Of a stretch of 64,000 nucleotides of DNA, positions 45,755 to 56,901 are shown piece by piece. Position numbers and translations under genes: made by a program. How positions within the stretch are numbered: position 1 is the first letter of the stretch; every line of letters begins with the position of its first letter. The notes under the pieces were generated by a model. That model was not told where the DNA came from. It made no database searches and saw only the letters and a list, made by a program, of their open reading frames with translations. Origin of the DNA: Roseiflexus sp. (GTDB taxonomy: Bacteria > Chloroflexota > Chloroflexia > Chloroflexales > Roseiflexaceae); assembly GCA_025062325.1 (NCBI GenBank), contig JANXAL010000027.1, positions 1 to 64,000 on the forward strand, read 5' to 3'.

Positions 45755-46858
45755 ATGCGCATTCTAATGCTCTCTAAAGCGCTAGTCAACGGCGCATATC
45801 AGAAGAAATGCGAAGAGCTAGCGGCGCTGCCGGACATCGAGCTGATCGTCGCTGTGCCGCCAGCCTGGTATGAACCGCGCGTTGGCGTCATTCCGCTTGA
45901 ACGGCGCTTCACCCGCGGCTATCGCCTGATCACGCTGCCGATCGCGCTCAACGGTCGGCACCATCTCCACTTCTACCCGACGTTCGGCAGGTTAGTGCGC
46001 CAGGTGCGTCCCGATATTCTGCACGCTGATGAGGAGTCGTTCAACCTGGCGACGTTTCTGGCGCTGCGCGCCGGAGTGCAGCAAGGCGCACGCTGCTGCT
46101 TCTACAACTACGCCAATATCGACCGCTTCTACCCTCCGCCGTTCAACCTGTTCGAGCGCTACGCCTTTCGCCATGCTTCCTATGCTTTCGCGTGCAGCGC
46201 CGAAGCAGCAGCGATTATGCGTCGCCATGGGTATGCCGGACCGCTCACCATCCTGCCGCAGTTCGGCGTCGATCCCGACCTCTACGCTCCGGCGCAGCGC
46301 GATTACCGCACGTCCACGACAGTTGTGGGGTATATCGGGCGTTTGGTACCGGAAAAGGGGGTGCTCGACCTGGTGGAAGCCGTAGCGCGATTACCCGAGA
46401 CTGTGCATCTGCGGCTGATCGGCGACGGCGCGTTACGCCCGGTTATCGAAGCGCGGATTGCGGCGCTGGGCATTGGCAGACGCGTCGAACTCCACCCTGC
46501 CGTCCCATCGACTCACGTCCCCGATGAACTGCGCCGCCTTGATGTACTTGTGTTGCCATCACGCACAACGCGCACCTGGAAAGAACAGTTCGGGCGAATC
46601 CTGGTCGAAGCCATGAGCTGTGCTGTTCCGGTGGTCGGCTCCTCATCAGCTGCCATTCCCGACGTGATCGGCAATGCCGGGGTCATCTACCCCGAAGGCG
46701 ACGTCGCGGCACTCACAGCGGCATTGCAGCGCCTGATAGATGATCCGGCGCTGCGTGAAGACCTCGGACGACGCGGACGGGAGCGGGTGCTGGCGCAGTT
46801 CACGCAGGCAGCCATCGCCCAGCGATACTATCACGCATATCGTTCGATGCTGAACTGA
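45755..46858 (+). CDS. Glycosyltransferase family 4 (GT-B fold)
   Basis: A 367-residue GT4 enzyme with RILMLSKALVNGAYQKKCEEL at the N-terminus, HADEESFNLATFLAL, the hinge ILPQFGVDPDLYAP, the domain start VVGYIGRLVPEKGVLDLVEAV, and the donor site TWKEQFGRILVEAMSCAVPVVGSSSAAIPDVIG. It probably builds exopolysaccharide or glycolipid together with the gene at 43964. AAGGTGAGG sits 6 nt before ATG 45755; a GTG at 45743 would lie inside that site and is less likely. Confidence 0.92.
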   Translation: MRILMLSKALVNGAYQKKCEELAALPDIELIVAVPPAWYEPRVGVIPLERRFTRGYRLITLPIALNGRHHLHFYPTFGRLVRQVRPDILHADEESFNLATFLALRAGVQQGARCCFYNYANIDRFYPPPFNLFERYAFRHASYAFACSAEAAAIMRRHGYAGPLTILPQFGVDPDLYAPAQRDYRTSTTVVGYIGRLVPEKGVLDLVEAVARLPETVHLRLIGDGALRPVIEARIAALGIGRRVELHPAVPSTHVPDELRRLDVLVLPSRTTRTWKEQFGRILVEAMSCAVPVVGSSSAAIPDVIGNAGVIYPEGDVAALTAALQRLIDDPALREDLGRRGRERVLAQFTQAAIAQRYYHAYRSMLN

Positions 46859-47023
46859 GATCTGCAAGCCAGTGCAGGTGCGTTATACTAAGAAACGACA
46901 GCAATGCCAGCAGCGAAGTGCGTCGCCCAATCTCACAATCCGTGTGCATCCGTATTCCATTCCAGGCTGCGATTACAGGAAAAGGCGACACTGTTCACCT
47001 TAAGCGAGCCGTTTCGCCAAAAT

Positions 47024-47902
47024 ATGAAACACATCATCCGCCACCACCGCATCAGCGCCCAGACCTTGTTGAAGACTCGGAGCTTGTCGATATTCCGGCG
47101 TCTGCCGCGACGCACCGGCCCGCCCGTCACAGCCCGCGCGAAGCTATACTGGACGCTGGGCAACTTGCTCATGCTGATTGGCGCTATTCTCCTGGCGTAT
47201 GTGGGCGGAATCTATGCACAGGCCGACTACAACCGCTACGCTGCGCGCGGCGACACCGACGTTCCTCCTCCGGCGCCCGTCGCGGCGCCGCGCGCTCCCG
47301 ACGCGGAACCGCCGCCTTTCGTCGCGCCCCGGCTCAACACCGTCGAAGGGCAACGCACGAGCGATGTGGCGAACACTAACAGATCCGCTGTCTCATCGCA
47401 AATTTCTCGGATCATCATCCCAAGCATTGGCGTCGACTCAAAAGTCGTCGAAGTCGGCTGGGAGATTCAGGAACAGAACGGGCAGCAGGTCGCAGTATGG
47501 CAGGTTGCGGAATACGCCGTCGGTCACCATCGCGGCTCCGCCAACCCTGGCGAAGGGAGCAACATCGTGCTCGCCGGTCACGTTGGCGGGTACGGCAAAG
47601 TGTTCAAAGACCTGATCAAGGTCCGGGAAGGCGATCAGATCATCCTGTTCGCTGGCGGTCAACAGTACCTGTACGTGGTGCGCGAGCAGGTGCTGGTGCA
47701 CGAAGAAGGCGTCTCGCCCGAGCAGCAGGCGATGAATGCGCTCTACATCGCCCCGACGAGTGAAGAGATGGTGACGCTCGTGACCTGCTGGCCTGATCGG
47801 GGACCAGACAAATTCAAGTACCGCGTTATCGTGCGCGCTACACCGTATGGCGCTGCAACCGATGCGCCGGTTACCAATGCCGAAGGCTGGACGGTGCGCT
47901 GA
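47024..47902 (+). CDS. Class D/E-type sortase
   Basis: A single membrane segment (LGNLLMLIGAILLAYVGGIYA) is followed by a Pro/Ala-rich linker and a sortase domain: IIIPSIGVDSKVVEVGW, the catalytic histidine in LAGHVGGYGKVF, the cysteine in VTLVTCWPD and the arginine in FKYRVIVR. Sortases cleave a C-terminal sorting motif and join the protein to an acceptor. In Chloroflexota without a classical Gram-positive wall their targets are unclear, and the window's own secreted protein (left edge) lacks LPXTG. I start at ATG 47024; the upstream in-frame part to 46904 reads like non-coding ATCCGT repeat DNA. Confidence 0.88.
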   Translation: MKHIIRHHRISAQTLLKTRSLSIFRRLPRRTGPPVTARAKLYWTLGNLLMLIGAILLAYVGGIYAQADYNRYAARGDTDVPPPAPVAAPRAPDAEPPPFVAPRLNTVEGQRTSDVANTNRSAVSSQISRIIIPSIGVDSKVVEVGWEIQEQNGQQVAVWQVAEYAVGHHRGSANPGEGSNIVLAGHVGGYGKVFKDLIKVREGDQIILFAGGQQYLYVVREQVLVHEEGVSPEQQAMNALYIAPTSEEMVTLVTCWPDRGPDKFKYRVIVRATPYGAATDAPVTNAEGWTVR

Positions 47903-47986
47903 TATGCGCTGACATGACCGTCCCCGGCACAGAATCGCTGGTAACATAAGACTTCAGGAATGGATCAGACGAACCAAATAGCCCAC

Positions 47987-48015
47987 TTGTGCGAAAAGAA
48001 CCTTCGTGCTATAAT
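47987..48015 (+). promoter_or_regulatory. recA promoter with a LexA-box-like operator
   Basis: TTGTGC and TATAAT are spaced by exactly 17 bp, with an extended TGC before the -10. Between them GAACCTTCGTGC (47998-48009) differs by one base from the GAACNNNNGTTC core of Gram-positive-type LexA boxes, in the right place to block polymerase. recA follows about 100 nt later. Confidence 0.6.
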
Positions 48016-48115
48016 GCCAATATAACGTACAGCGCCGCTTTGACAGCGCAGGCGCGATCAGGTAGAGTCGTAAGGAGCAGCACGAGTGAGCACATCACAT
48101 GGAGGAGCGCAGGTC

Positions 48116-49177
48116 ATGGCCCTCTCCCCGGAGAAAGAAAAGGCTCTGGCAGCAGCCATGAGTCAAATTGACCGCAAATACGGCAAGGGCTCGATCATGC
48201 GGATGGGCGAAGCCAGTTCAAAACTGGCGATTGAAGTCATTCCCACCGGATCGATTGCGCTCGACATCGCGCTTGGCGTCGGCGGCGTGCCGCGTGGTCG
48301 AGTCATCGAAATCTACGGTCCTGAGTCCAGCGGAAAGACGACCTTGGCGCAGCACATTATTGCCGAGGCCCAGAAGATGGGCGGCGTCGCCGCTTTCATC
48401 GACGCCGAGCATGCATTCGATCCAGTGTATGCGAAGCGTTGCGGCGTCGATGTTGATAACCTGCTCATCTCCCAGCCCGACTACGGCGAGCAGGCGCTTG
48501 AAATCTGCGAGACGCTGGTGCGCTCGAATGCGGTGGACGTTGTAGTGATCGACTCAGTCGCTGCACTCGTGCCGCGCGCTGAGATCGAGGGCGATATGGG
48601 CGACGCGCTCCCCGGATTGCAGGCGCGCCTGATGAGTCAGGCGCTGCGCAAGCTCTCCGGCGCTATCAGCAAGTCGCGCGCAGTCGTCATCTTTCTTAAC
48701 CAGTTGCGCATGAAGATCGGCGTGATGTTTGGCTCGCCGGAGACGACGACTGGCGGGCAGGCGCTGAAGTTCTACGCCTCGGTACGTATGGACATCCGTC
48801 GCGTCGAAACGATCAAGAATGGTCAGGAGACAATCGGCAGTCGCGCTCGGGTAAAGGTGGTAAAGAACAAGGTGGCGCCTCCCTTCCGCCAGGCGGAGTT
48901 CGACATTATGCACAATGAGGGGATCTCACGCGCAGGGAACATTCTCGATGTCGGCGTCGAACTCGACATTATCCGCAAGAGCGGCGCCTGGTTCTACCTC
49001 GGCGAAGACCGCCTTGGACAGGGGCGCGAGAATGCGAAGCAGTTCCTGAATGAAAACCCCGCGCTGGCAGACGAAATTGAACGCCTCATCCGCGCTCAAG
49101 CTATGACCGCACCTATCTCAATCGCAACATCCAGGGCCGACGACACCATAGAGGATGTAGGGCTGTTTGAGGAATGA
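48116..49177 (+). CDS. recA: Recombinase RecA
   Basis: A canonical 353-residue RecA: Walker A GPESSGKT at 68-75, [14 protein letters not shown], Walker [16 protein letters not shown], the L2 loop [17 protein letters not shown] and an acidic C-terminus. It forms the strand-exchange filament and triggers LexA cleavage. I start at ATG 48116 (GGAGGAG upstream); a GTG at 48086 has its own AAGGAG and would add ten residues. recX follows 6 bp after the stop. Confidence 0.98.
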   Translation: MALSPEKEKALAAAMSQIDRKYGKGSIMRMGEASSKLAIEVIPTGSIALDIALGVGGVPRGRVIEIYGPESSGKTTLAQHIIAEAQKMGGVAAFIDAEHAFDPVYAKRCGVDVDNLLISQPDYGEQALEICETLVRSNAVDVVVIDSVAALVPRAEIEGDMGDALPGLQARLMSQALRKLSGAISKSRAVVIFLNQLRMKIGVMFGSPETTTGGQALKFYASVRMDIRRVETIKNGQETIGSRARVKVVKNKVAPPFRQAEFDIMHNEGISRAGNILDVGVELDIIRKSGAWFYLGEDRLGQGRENAKQFLNENPALADEIERLIRAQAMTAPISIATSRADDTIEDVGLFEE

Positions 49178-49183
49178 CCCTCT

Positions 49184-49867
49184 ATGCCAGAAGGAACCAT
49201 TACCGCGCTGCGCGTCCACGAAGGCGATGCGCAGCGCGTTCATCTGTACGTCGATAACACCCCGACGATCAGCGTTAGCCTCGCAACCATTGTGCGTGAG
49301 CGCCTGTACGTCGGCATGCACCTCGACGCTGCGACCTTTGCCCGTATCGAAGCGGCGGAAAATGTTGAACGGGCAGTGAAGATCGCATTGCGTGCGATTG
49401 AGGGGCGTCCGCGCTCAGTCGCCGAAATGCGCAACTATCTGCAACGCAAAGGATGCGCGCCTGAGACGATTGATGCTGCAGTCGAACGATTACAGGCCTG
49501 CGGCTTGCTCGACGATGCCGCCTTTGCGCGCTTCTGGATCGAGAATCGGCAGACATGCCGCCCGCGCGGGCGCCATGCCCTCGCCGATGAACTGCGACGC
49601 AAGGGGGTGAGTGCCGAACTTGTCACTGATGCGCTGGACGCAGCACTGGCTAACGATGAAACGGCGCGCGCCGAAACGCTGGCGCGGGCAGCGCTGCCGC
49701 GTTACGCCGCCATTACTGATTATCAGATATTCCTTCGCAGACTCGGCGGATACCTGCAGCGCCGCGGCTTCGATGTCGAAACCGTCCTTCCGATTATCGA
49801 ACGCCTCTGGCAAGAACGCAGCGGCGATCCGGAAGTCGTCAATCGCTCGCTTCTTACGGAAGAGTAG
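49184..49867 (+). CDS. recX: Regulatory protein RecX
   Basis: A 227-residue RecX with its three-helix repeats: ALRAIEGRPRSVAEMRNYLQRKG, LQACGLLDDAAFARFWIEN, and the third block ending RLGGYLQRRGFDVETVLPIIERL. It modulates RecA filaments. The six-base gap to recA implies co-transcription. An N-terminal extension of about 60 residues before the first repeat (TALRVHEGDAQRVHLYVDN) is the form seen in Gram-positive-type RecX. Confidence 0.93.
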   Translation: MPEGTITALRVHEGDAQRVHLYVDNTPTISVSLATIVRERLYVGMHLDAATFARIEAAENVERAVKIALRAIEGRPRSVAEMRNYLQRKGCAPETIDAAVERLQACGLLDDAAFARFWIENRQTCRPRGRHALADELRRKGVSAELVTDALDAALANDETARAETLARAALPRYAAITDYQIFLRRLGGYLQRRGFDVETVLPIIERLWQERSGDPEVVNRSLLTEE

Positions 49868-49885
49868 CCCATATCAGAGCATACT

Positions 49886-50551
49886 ATGGCAGACGTTCAA
49901 TACCTCGGGCATTCGTGTTTTCGCCTGCGTGGACGCGATGGCATTGTCATCACCGACCCGTACGATCGGTCGGTCGGGCTTGACCTTGGCCGCCCAACGG
50001 CGCACATCGTGACCGTCAGTCATCACCATCCCGATCACGATAATGTCGCCGCCGTGCGCCCAGCGCGCGACCGCGTCATGGTGATCGATGGACCTGGCGA
50101 GTACGAGGTGGGAGGAGTCTTGATCACTGGCGTGCGCACGTTCCACGATAAGCAGAAGGGCGCCGAACTCGGGCGAAATACGGTCTACGTCATTCACCTC
50201 GATGATATTGTTTTCTGCCATCTCGGCGATCTGGCGCACGAACTGACTGCACAACAACTGGAAGAGATCGGTAGCGTGGACGTGCTGTTCGTGCCAGTCG
50301 GCGGCGGCGAGACGATTGGTCCGGCGGAGGCGGCATCGGTGATCAGCCAGATCGAGCCGCGCATCGTGATCCCTATGCACTACGCGATTGAAGGGCAATC
50401 TGCCATGAAGAATCTAGCGCCGCTCGACAAATTCCTGCATGAACTCGGCATCAAAGAATACACCCCGGAGGAGCGGCTGTCGCTCAATGCAGGCAATCTT
50501 CCGGGAGATGGCGAACAGACTCGCATTATCGTCATGCGACCTGCTGCTTGA
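49886..50551 (+). CDS. Metallo-beta-lactamase-fold hydrolase (UPF0173/UlaG-like)
   Basis: A 221-residue MBL protein starting with YLGHSCFRLRGRDGIVITDPY, the metal motif VSHHHPDHDN, then CHLGDLAH, a VDVLFVPVGG strand and the final IPMHYAIEG. This compact form without further domains is the UPF0173/UlaG-like branch, whose substrates are mostly unknown. It starts 18 bp after recX and may share its transcript, though no DNA-repair role is implied. Confidence 0.85.
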   Translation: MADVQYLGHSCFRLRGRDGIVITDPYDRSVGLDLGRPTAHIVTVSHHHPDHDNVAAVRPARDRVMVIDGPGEYEVGGVLITGVRTFHDKQKGAELGRNTVYVIHLDDIVFCHLGDLAHELTAQQLEEIGSVDVLFVPVGGGETIGPAEAASVISQIEPRIVIPMHYAIEGQSAMKNLAPLDKFLHELGIKEYTPEERLSLNAGNLPGDGEQTRIIVMRPAA

Positions 50552-50560
50552 CGAACATTG

Positions 50561-50569
50561 TGCTATAAT
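50561..50569 (+). promoter_or_regulatory. Extended -10 promoter of the pyrG leader
   Basis: TGCTATAAT, identical to the recA -10 region, lies 10 nt past the upstream stop codon. Transcription from here would give a leader of about 185 nt before pyrG. Confidence 0.55.
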
Positions 50570-50659
50570 GCACTGAGTATGGTCTGGATGCCGGGAATGC
50601 ACAGCCACACGCGCTGGTCTCTACGGCGTATAGGATCGCCAGTGAGGTACGAGTCTCCT

Positions 50660-50687
50660 GAGGGGAAGGCGGCATCGCCTTCCCCTC
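50660..50687 (+). terminator. Leader terminator/attenuator upstream of pyrG
   Basis: GAGGGGAAGGCG and its exact complement flank GCAT: a 12-bp perfect stem followed by GATCTATTTATTTCTTG. It falls between the promoter at 50561 and the pyrG ATG at 50761, so it must end or be bypassed during transcription into pyrG. Confidence 0.7.
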
Positions 50688-50709
50688 GATCTATTTATTT
50701 CTTGCATAA

Positions 50710-52413
<1,704 letters not shown>

Positions 52414-53111
52414 AGGTGCGCGGCAAGAGGCAAGAGGCAATGGGCACGAGGCAAGAGGCGAACAGAAGGCCGCGCGCATTCGCTGGTTCGCTGCCCTCTG
52501 CGCTGACGACAGCGAGGCAGGCAGCACAGGGCTAGCGTCACACGGCGAGTAGCGCGCGCATTCGCTCCCCTCTTTGCTGAACGGAGCGAGGCAGAATGCG
52601 CCTCTGATCCTCAGACTCGCCCTGACACTTCTGCTCGCCGTCGCTCCTGCTGCCGGTGCGCCGCCAACAGCGACACCTGCAGCGACCAGCGCGTGGCGAT
52701 CGACGAACCACCAGATCGCTCCGCGCGCAGCTGACGTGTCTTGCAGGTTACGGCAACGTTGGCGTTGCCGGAATTCAGCGACAAGGCGCTCGTCCGCTTG
52801 TGCCAGCATTCCGCAGCGGCCGTTCCTTCTGCGCACTGTCTGGTTCGTGTTCGTCGGCTAGTGGTTGAGCGCGCGGTGGCTGGCGCTTGCCTGGGGCATT
52901 GCGCGTGTTTATTATCGGCACGGTCGTCGCCTTCTGGATGTTCGGCTAGGCGTCAGCGATGATTACCCCGACGCGCCGACATTGCGCTGCTCGACACCAT
53001 AGCGCGCGACCGTCGGCGCTATGGCGAGTCTCTTTGCCGACGCAGTCGAAGCGCTCTATGCCTCGGATCCCCGGCTTCGTCCGCCCCAGACATGGCTGGT
53101 CAATCCAGACG
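52414..53111. other. Gene-poor gap with repeats and a possible coding remnant
   Basis: CAAGAGG words (52421-52462) repeat the minisatellite of 6856-7117. Two similar blocks start CGCGCATTCGCT at about 52476 and 52557. From about 52850 the plus strand reads coding-like in two frames (ARWLALAWGIARVYYRHG, then SLFADAVEALYASDPRLRPP and PDATLWRAGRPR), perhaps the end of a decayed gene; I do not recognise its family. Confidence 0.45.
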
Positions 53112-55844
53112 CTACCCTGTGGCGCGCAGGCCGGCCGCGATAGCATTGATCAGCACCAGAAGGTGGCGGAGCTGCTCTTCACCTGCTTCCGGGTCGAGAT
53201 CACGCACTGCACGCCAGGATCGCAGACGCATAATCTGTTCGTGATGCAGGGCATACAAGCCTTCGCGCCGAAGTTCGAGCTGGCGAGCGACATATGGACG
53301 TTTCTCTTCAAGCCTTCCGCCGTAAACGGCTTCGAGCATCTCACGGGTGCGCACAAATTCATCGAGAATGGTGTTAAGAATGATCGTTCGGGTGACCGGA
53401 TCCTGTACCAGTTCTGCATAGGCGCGCATGATCGCCTCATCGGCGTTCATCACGCTCGTCGCCGCGTTTCCGAGCAGATAGTGCGCTGGCGCCCACTCGC
53501 GCATTTCAGCGCAAAGCGCATCAAACAGCGCCGGTTCCTCTGCCTGTAATGCGGCTAGCCCGCTGCCGATGCCATACCACCCCGACAGATAAAAGCGCGC
53601 CTGGTTCCAACTGAACACCCATGGAATAGCGCGCAGGTCGGCTAGAGATTGCGCGCCAGTGCGCCGCGCCGGACGCGAGCCGATCCTGCTTGCCTCGATG
53701 GCGTCAATCGGCGTCGCTTCGCGAAAGAACGGAATAAAGCGCTCGTGTTCCACCAGCGCTCGATATGCGCGCTGGCTGTGTCGGGCAAGCAGGTCGAGCG
53801 CCATCGTCAGGTGCCGCGGTCGAGGCACGTAGGGACGGAGCGTCGCGCCGGTCACGCCTGCCAGCAGGAGTTCAAAATTATAGACCGCACTGATGCGATT
53901 GGCATATTTTTGGGAGATAGTTTCGCCCTGCTCGGTCATGCGCAGATCGCCTGCCAGCGCTTCGACCGGCAATGCCCTGATGAAGCGCCCTGTCGGTCCG
54001 GCGCCGCGACTCAGCGTTCCGCCGCGGCCATGGAAGAAACGGATTCGCACCCCCGCTGCCCGCCCTTCGGCGGCGAGCGCCTGCTGCGCCTTTTGCAACG
54101 CCCACAGACTTGCGCCAATACCGCCATCCTTGTTGCTGTCGCTATACCCGATCATCACCTGCTGCACCCGCTCGGCTGAGCCTCGCTGCCGCCGTTGCCA
54201 CTCCAGGCTGCGCTGCACAATCGGATGCGCCAGATAGTCGCGCAGAATCGCCGGGCTCCGCTCCAGATCATCGATTGTCTCGAAGAGCGGCACAATTGGC
54301 AGCGGGCAGACCGGACCTTCCGGCGTGCTGACGAGCAATCCGGTTTCACGGGCGAAGAGGAACACCACCAGCAGATCGGACAGATGACGAGTCATGCTGA
54401 CGATCAGCGCGCCCAAACCGTCGGCGCCGTAGTTCTGGATGTGTTCAACCAACACCCGGTAGCAACTCAACACCGCCTCGGCTTCTGGTCCGACCGGCAT
54501 TCCCATTCTGGTGAACGGACGCGGCGACTCGAGTTCCGCTTCAATCAGCGCCATGCGCCGGGCTTCATCCCACGAAGGGTAATCGCTGCCATCAATGCCG
54601 GCTGCCGTGAGCAGCTGCGCAAACGCCTGGTCATGAAAGGCGCTGTTCTGCCGGATGTCGAGCACTGCCAGATGAAAGCCAAAGGTGCGCACGCTGCGAA
54701 TGAGCGGTCGCACGTCGGATCGCGCCAACCGCGTCGCGCCTACCGCAACCAGCGACTCATCGAGCAGGCGCAGGTCGGCGATGAGTTCGGCAGCGCGCGC
54801 GTAGCGGCCAGGGGCCGGCACTCCGACCGGGTCCGGCAAGCGCGCCATCATGAGATTGACCATCTGACGCCAGGGCTCGTGCGGGTTGCGATCAAGCGCG
54901 CGCTGCCCGGCTTCGCCTAACATATCGGCATAGTGGTGCAACGCCCTGATCAAGAAGTCGGGCGGGGTCTGGAGCAAACTGGACAGGCTCAGACGGCGCA
55001 CCAGAGTGGTCAACTGCTCGCGCAGCAGATCGATCGCATGCGCACGCAGTTCGAGCAGCGCCATGCGTGTGACATCGGCGGTTACCAGCGGGTGCCCGTC
55101 GCGATCGCCGCCGACCCACGTTCCGAAGGTGATCGACGGCAGAGAGTCGGGATCGTCCAGCAATGCGGGATCATTGCCGACTGCCTCCCACATCTGGCGT
55201 AACCGTTGATCGTGGTATGCTAGCGCTTCGGGAAAGACGTTACGAAGATAGTGAATGACGTTTCGCAATTCAGAGGCGACATCGGGCCGTTCGAGGAAGA
55301 TGTCGCCGGTTCGCCAGAGACGCTCCAGAATCGCACGCACGTCGTCGGCGATGCCCTGGCGCTCAAGCGGCGTCCACATCTGATTTTCGGCTTTGACCAG
55401 TTGCAGATAAAGCTCGCGGTAGTGAGCCAGCACTGTTGCGCGTTTGGCTTCGGTGGGATGCGCCGTCAGGACGAGTTCGACTCGAATGTGCGGCAGTGCA
55501 GCGGCAATCTGTGCGTCGCTCAATCCTGCAGCGCGCAACTGGACGAGGGTTTGTCCCCAGAGGCCGCGTAGTGCAGCAGGTCCATCAATCGTCTCGGCAG
55601 CGCGACGCGTTTGCGCTTCAGCGTTTTCTTCGACCAGATTGAGCAACTGAAAAGCGATGGCATATGCCTGTGGCGCGCGTTCTGGCAATCGAACCTGGCA
55701 GGATGGATGCCCAGTCCAGGGCAATAGGGCGCGAATGTCGGCGGCGCCAGCAGCGTCCAGCACCTCGTAGAAACGGTCAAGCAACCAGCGCAAATCGCGT
55801 TCAACGCGCGCCTGCGTCGGTATGTCACCTATGCCGAAGCTCAT
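53112..55844 (-). CDS. ppc: Phosphoenolpyruvate carboxylase
   Basis: A complete 910-residue PEP carboxylase: the catalytic histidine in LVLTAHPTEAKR, GTWVGGDRDGHPLV, MIGYSDSNKDGGIGAS, FFHGRGGTLSRGAGPT and the C-terminus IAAGLRATG (family usual NTG). It carboxylates PEP to oxaloacetate, for anaplerosis or, in Roseiflexus-type phototrophs, feeding the 3-hydroxypropionate bicycle. The start is ATG 55844 with AGAGG upstream; the longer frame adds 12 weak residues. It is monocistronic. Confidence 0.97.
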   Translation of the reverse strand: MSFGIGDIPTQARVERDLRWLLDRFYEVLDAAGAADIRALLPWTGHPSCQVRLPERAPQAYAIAFQLLNLVEENAEAQTRRAAETIDGPAALRGLWGQTLVQLRAAGLSDAQIAAALPHIRVELVLTAHPTEAKRATVLAHYRELYLQLVKAENQMWTPLERQGIADDVRAILERLWRTGDIFLERPDVASELRNVIHYLRNVFPEALAYHDQRLRQMWEAVGNDPALLDDPDSLPSITFGTWVGGDRDGHPLVTADVTRMALLELRAHAIDLLREQLTTLVRRLSLSSLLQTPPDFLIRALHHYADMLGEAGQRALDRNPHEPWRQMVNLMMARLPDPVGVPAPGRYARAAELIADLRLLDESLVAVGATRLARSDVRPLIRSVRTFGFHLAVLDIRQNSAFHDQAFAQLLTAAGIDGSDYPSWDEARRMALIEAELESPRPFTRMGMPVGPEAEAVLSCYRVLVEHIQNYGADGLGALIVSMTRHLSDLLVVFLFARETGLLVSTPEGPVCPLPIVPLFETIDDLERSPAILRDYLAHPIVQRSLEWQRRQRGSAERVQQVMIGYSDSNKDGGIGASLWALQKAQQALAAEGRAAGVRIRFFHGRGGTLSRGAGPTGRFIRALPVEALAGDLRMTEQGETISQKYANRISAVYNFELLLAGVTGATLRPYVPRPRHLTMALDLLARHSQRAYRALVEHERFIPFFREATPIDAIEASRIGSRPARRTGAQSLADLRAIPWVFSWNQARFYLSGWYGIGSGLAALQAEEPALFDALCAEMREWAPAHYLLGNAATSVMNADEAIMRAYAELVQDPVTRTIILNTILDEFVRTREMLEAVYGGRLEEKRPYVARQLELRREGLYALHHEQIMRLRSWRAVRDLDPEAGEEQLRHLLVLINAIAAGLRATG

Positions 55845-55938
55845 ATGCTCAACACCTCTCGCAACGAACGAATTTCTCACCTAGGGCGATCGCGGGCAAA
55901 TCTCAGTCAGGTCGTGTCAACATTCGGCAAGACGCTAA

Positions 55939-56395
55939 TCAAACATTCCCGGCGACGATCAATCGCCAGGTCCGGTTGTGCGATTCCGGCACGCCGGGCG
56001 GGTTCATCCACACCTCGCTCCCCAGGCTGAGCGGGTCCTGAACCATGCAGATTTCCATCCAAATCGCTGCGCCGAAATCGACCCGCTTATCAGAGAGTGC
56101 CGGACAATCCGCAAGATTGTTAGGGGGTCAGACGTCCAGCAGCAATCAAATCAATCAATCCAATCGTTGGGGACTGATCAATATCGGATTGCCGGCAGAC
56201 GCCAGAGTTCCTTAGCGGGGCGAGTCAGCGTGTCCAGTTGGGCTGAGCGGTTAGGATTTGTCTGTACGTCTGCTCAGCAGCCGCCAGAAAATCGACGAAG
56301 CGATACGCTTCATCTTCCAGGTCGCCGATGCTGCATAAGCTAGGAAGCGATGTCGGATGCAGGATCAACCCGCCGTGTTGCAGAAATGTGGCCAT
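55939..56395 (-). pseudogene. 4-alpha-glucanotransferase (MalQ) gene reduced to its two ends
   Basis: From ATG 56395 the minus strand gives HGGLILHPTSLPSLCSIGDL and EAYRFVDFLAAAEQTYRQIL, the N-terminus of MalQ, then a stop at 56225. Downstream in another frame comes ICMVQDPLSLGSEVWMNPPGVPESHNRTWRL, the family's C-terminal block, ending at TGA 55939. About 400 central codons, including the catalytic acids, are missing. The usual active enzyme of about 500 residues is reduced to roughly 110 codons. Confidence 0.78.
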
Positions 56396-56575
56396 AAGAG
56401 TACGACTCGCCAGCGTAAGGATTGCCATGTTGATGCAATAGTGCAATCGTTTCCTTCTTAAGAGCATCTACACGGATTACGGTAAGCTGACGGTTTCTTA
56501 TCGCATCATGCTGATCGGCGGGAACATCGCTGCCACTCTCCTTGCAACTAATCCCCGACCCGGAAGGAGTGATCT

Positions 56576-56834
56576 ATGCTTCGACGATTCCGCCCCCGCT
56601 TACGGTTTCGCATGCCTGGATTATACACTAGCGGTGTGCGGTCACACCAGAACACAAGGCTGTCTGCGAGCATTGTGTTCATTGTTTTGATCCTGGCAAT
56701 GGCAGGCGCCTCATCGGTGCGCGCAGTGTATACCAGCCGACTGGCAGAGCAGTGACGATGCCAGATGGACGACCAGCAGGCGCTGCAACGCCATTAAGCT
56801 ACGCCATCACCGTGACCAATACGGCAGCCATCTG
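56576..56834 (+). pseudogene. Remnant of a secreted DUF11-repeat protein
   Basis: GGAAGGAG precedes ATG 56576. The 59-codon frame encodes an Arg-rich start and a signal peptide (ASIVFIVLILAMAGASSVRA), then stops at 56753. A shifted frame continues with PAGAATPLSYAITVTNTA, a DUF11-type repeat opening, and ends at 56834. It looks like the first part of a secreted repeat protein whose body was deleted; translation of the 59-residue peptide is still possible. Confidence 0.55.
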
Positions 56835-56857
56835 AGCGACGCTCAGACGGCCGCTCT

Positions 56858-56866
56858 ATGCTACTA
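56858..56866 (+). promoter_or_regulatory. Extended -10 promoter of the cysteine desulfurase-like gene
   Basis: TGCTACTAT lies 35 nt before ATG 56902. A small hairpin, CTGAGCG A CGCTCAG, sits just upstream at 56831-56845. Confidence 0.45.
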
Positions 56867-56901
56867 TAGATGGTATTCGGCTTCCTTGAAGGAGATACAG
56901 T

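Noticed and set aside
47024-47902. The sortase as the anchoring enzyme for the protein at 2-982
   Set aside because: That protein lacks LPXTG and a hydrophobic C-terminal segment, and the genes are 46 kb apart.
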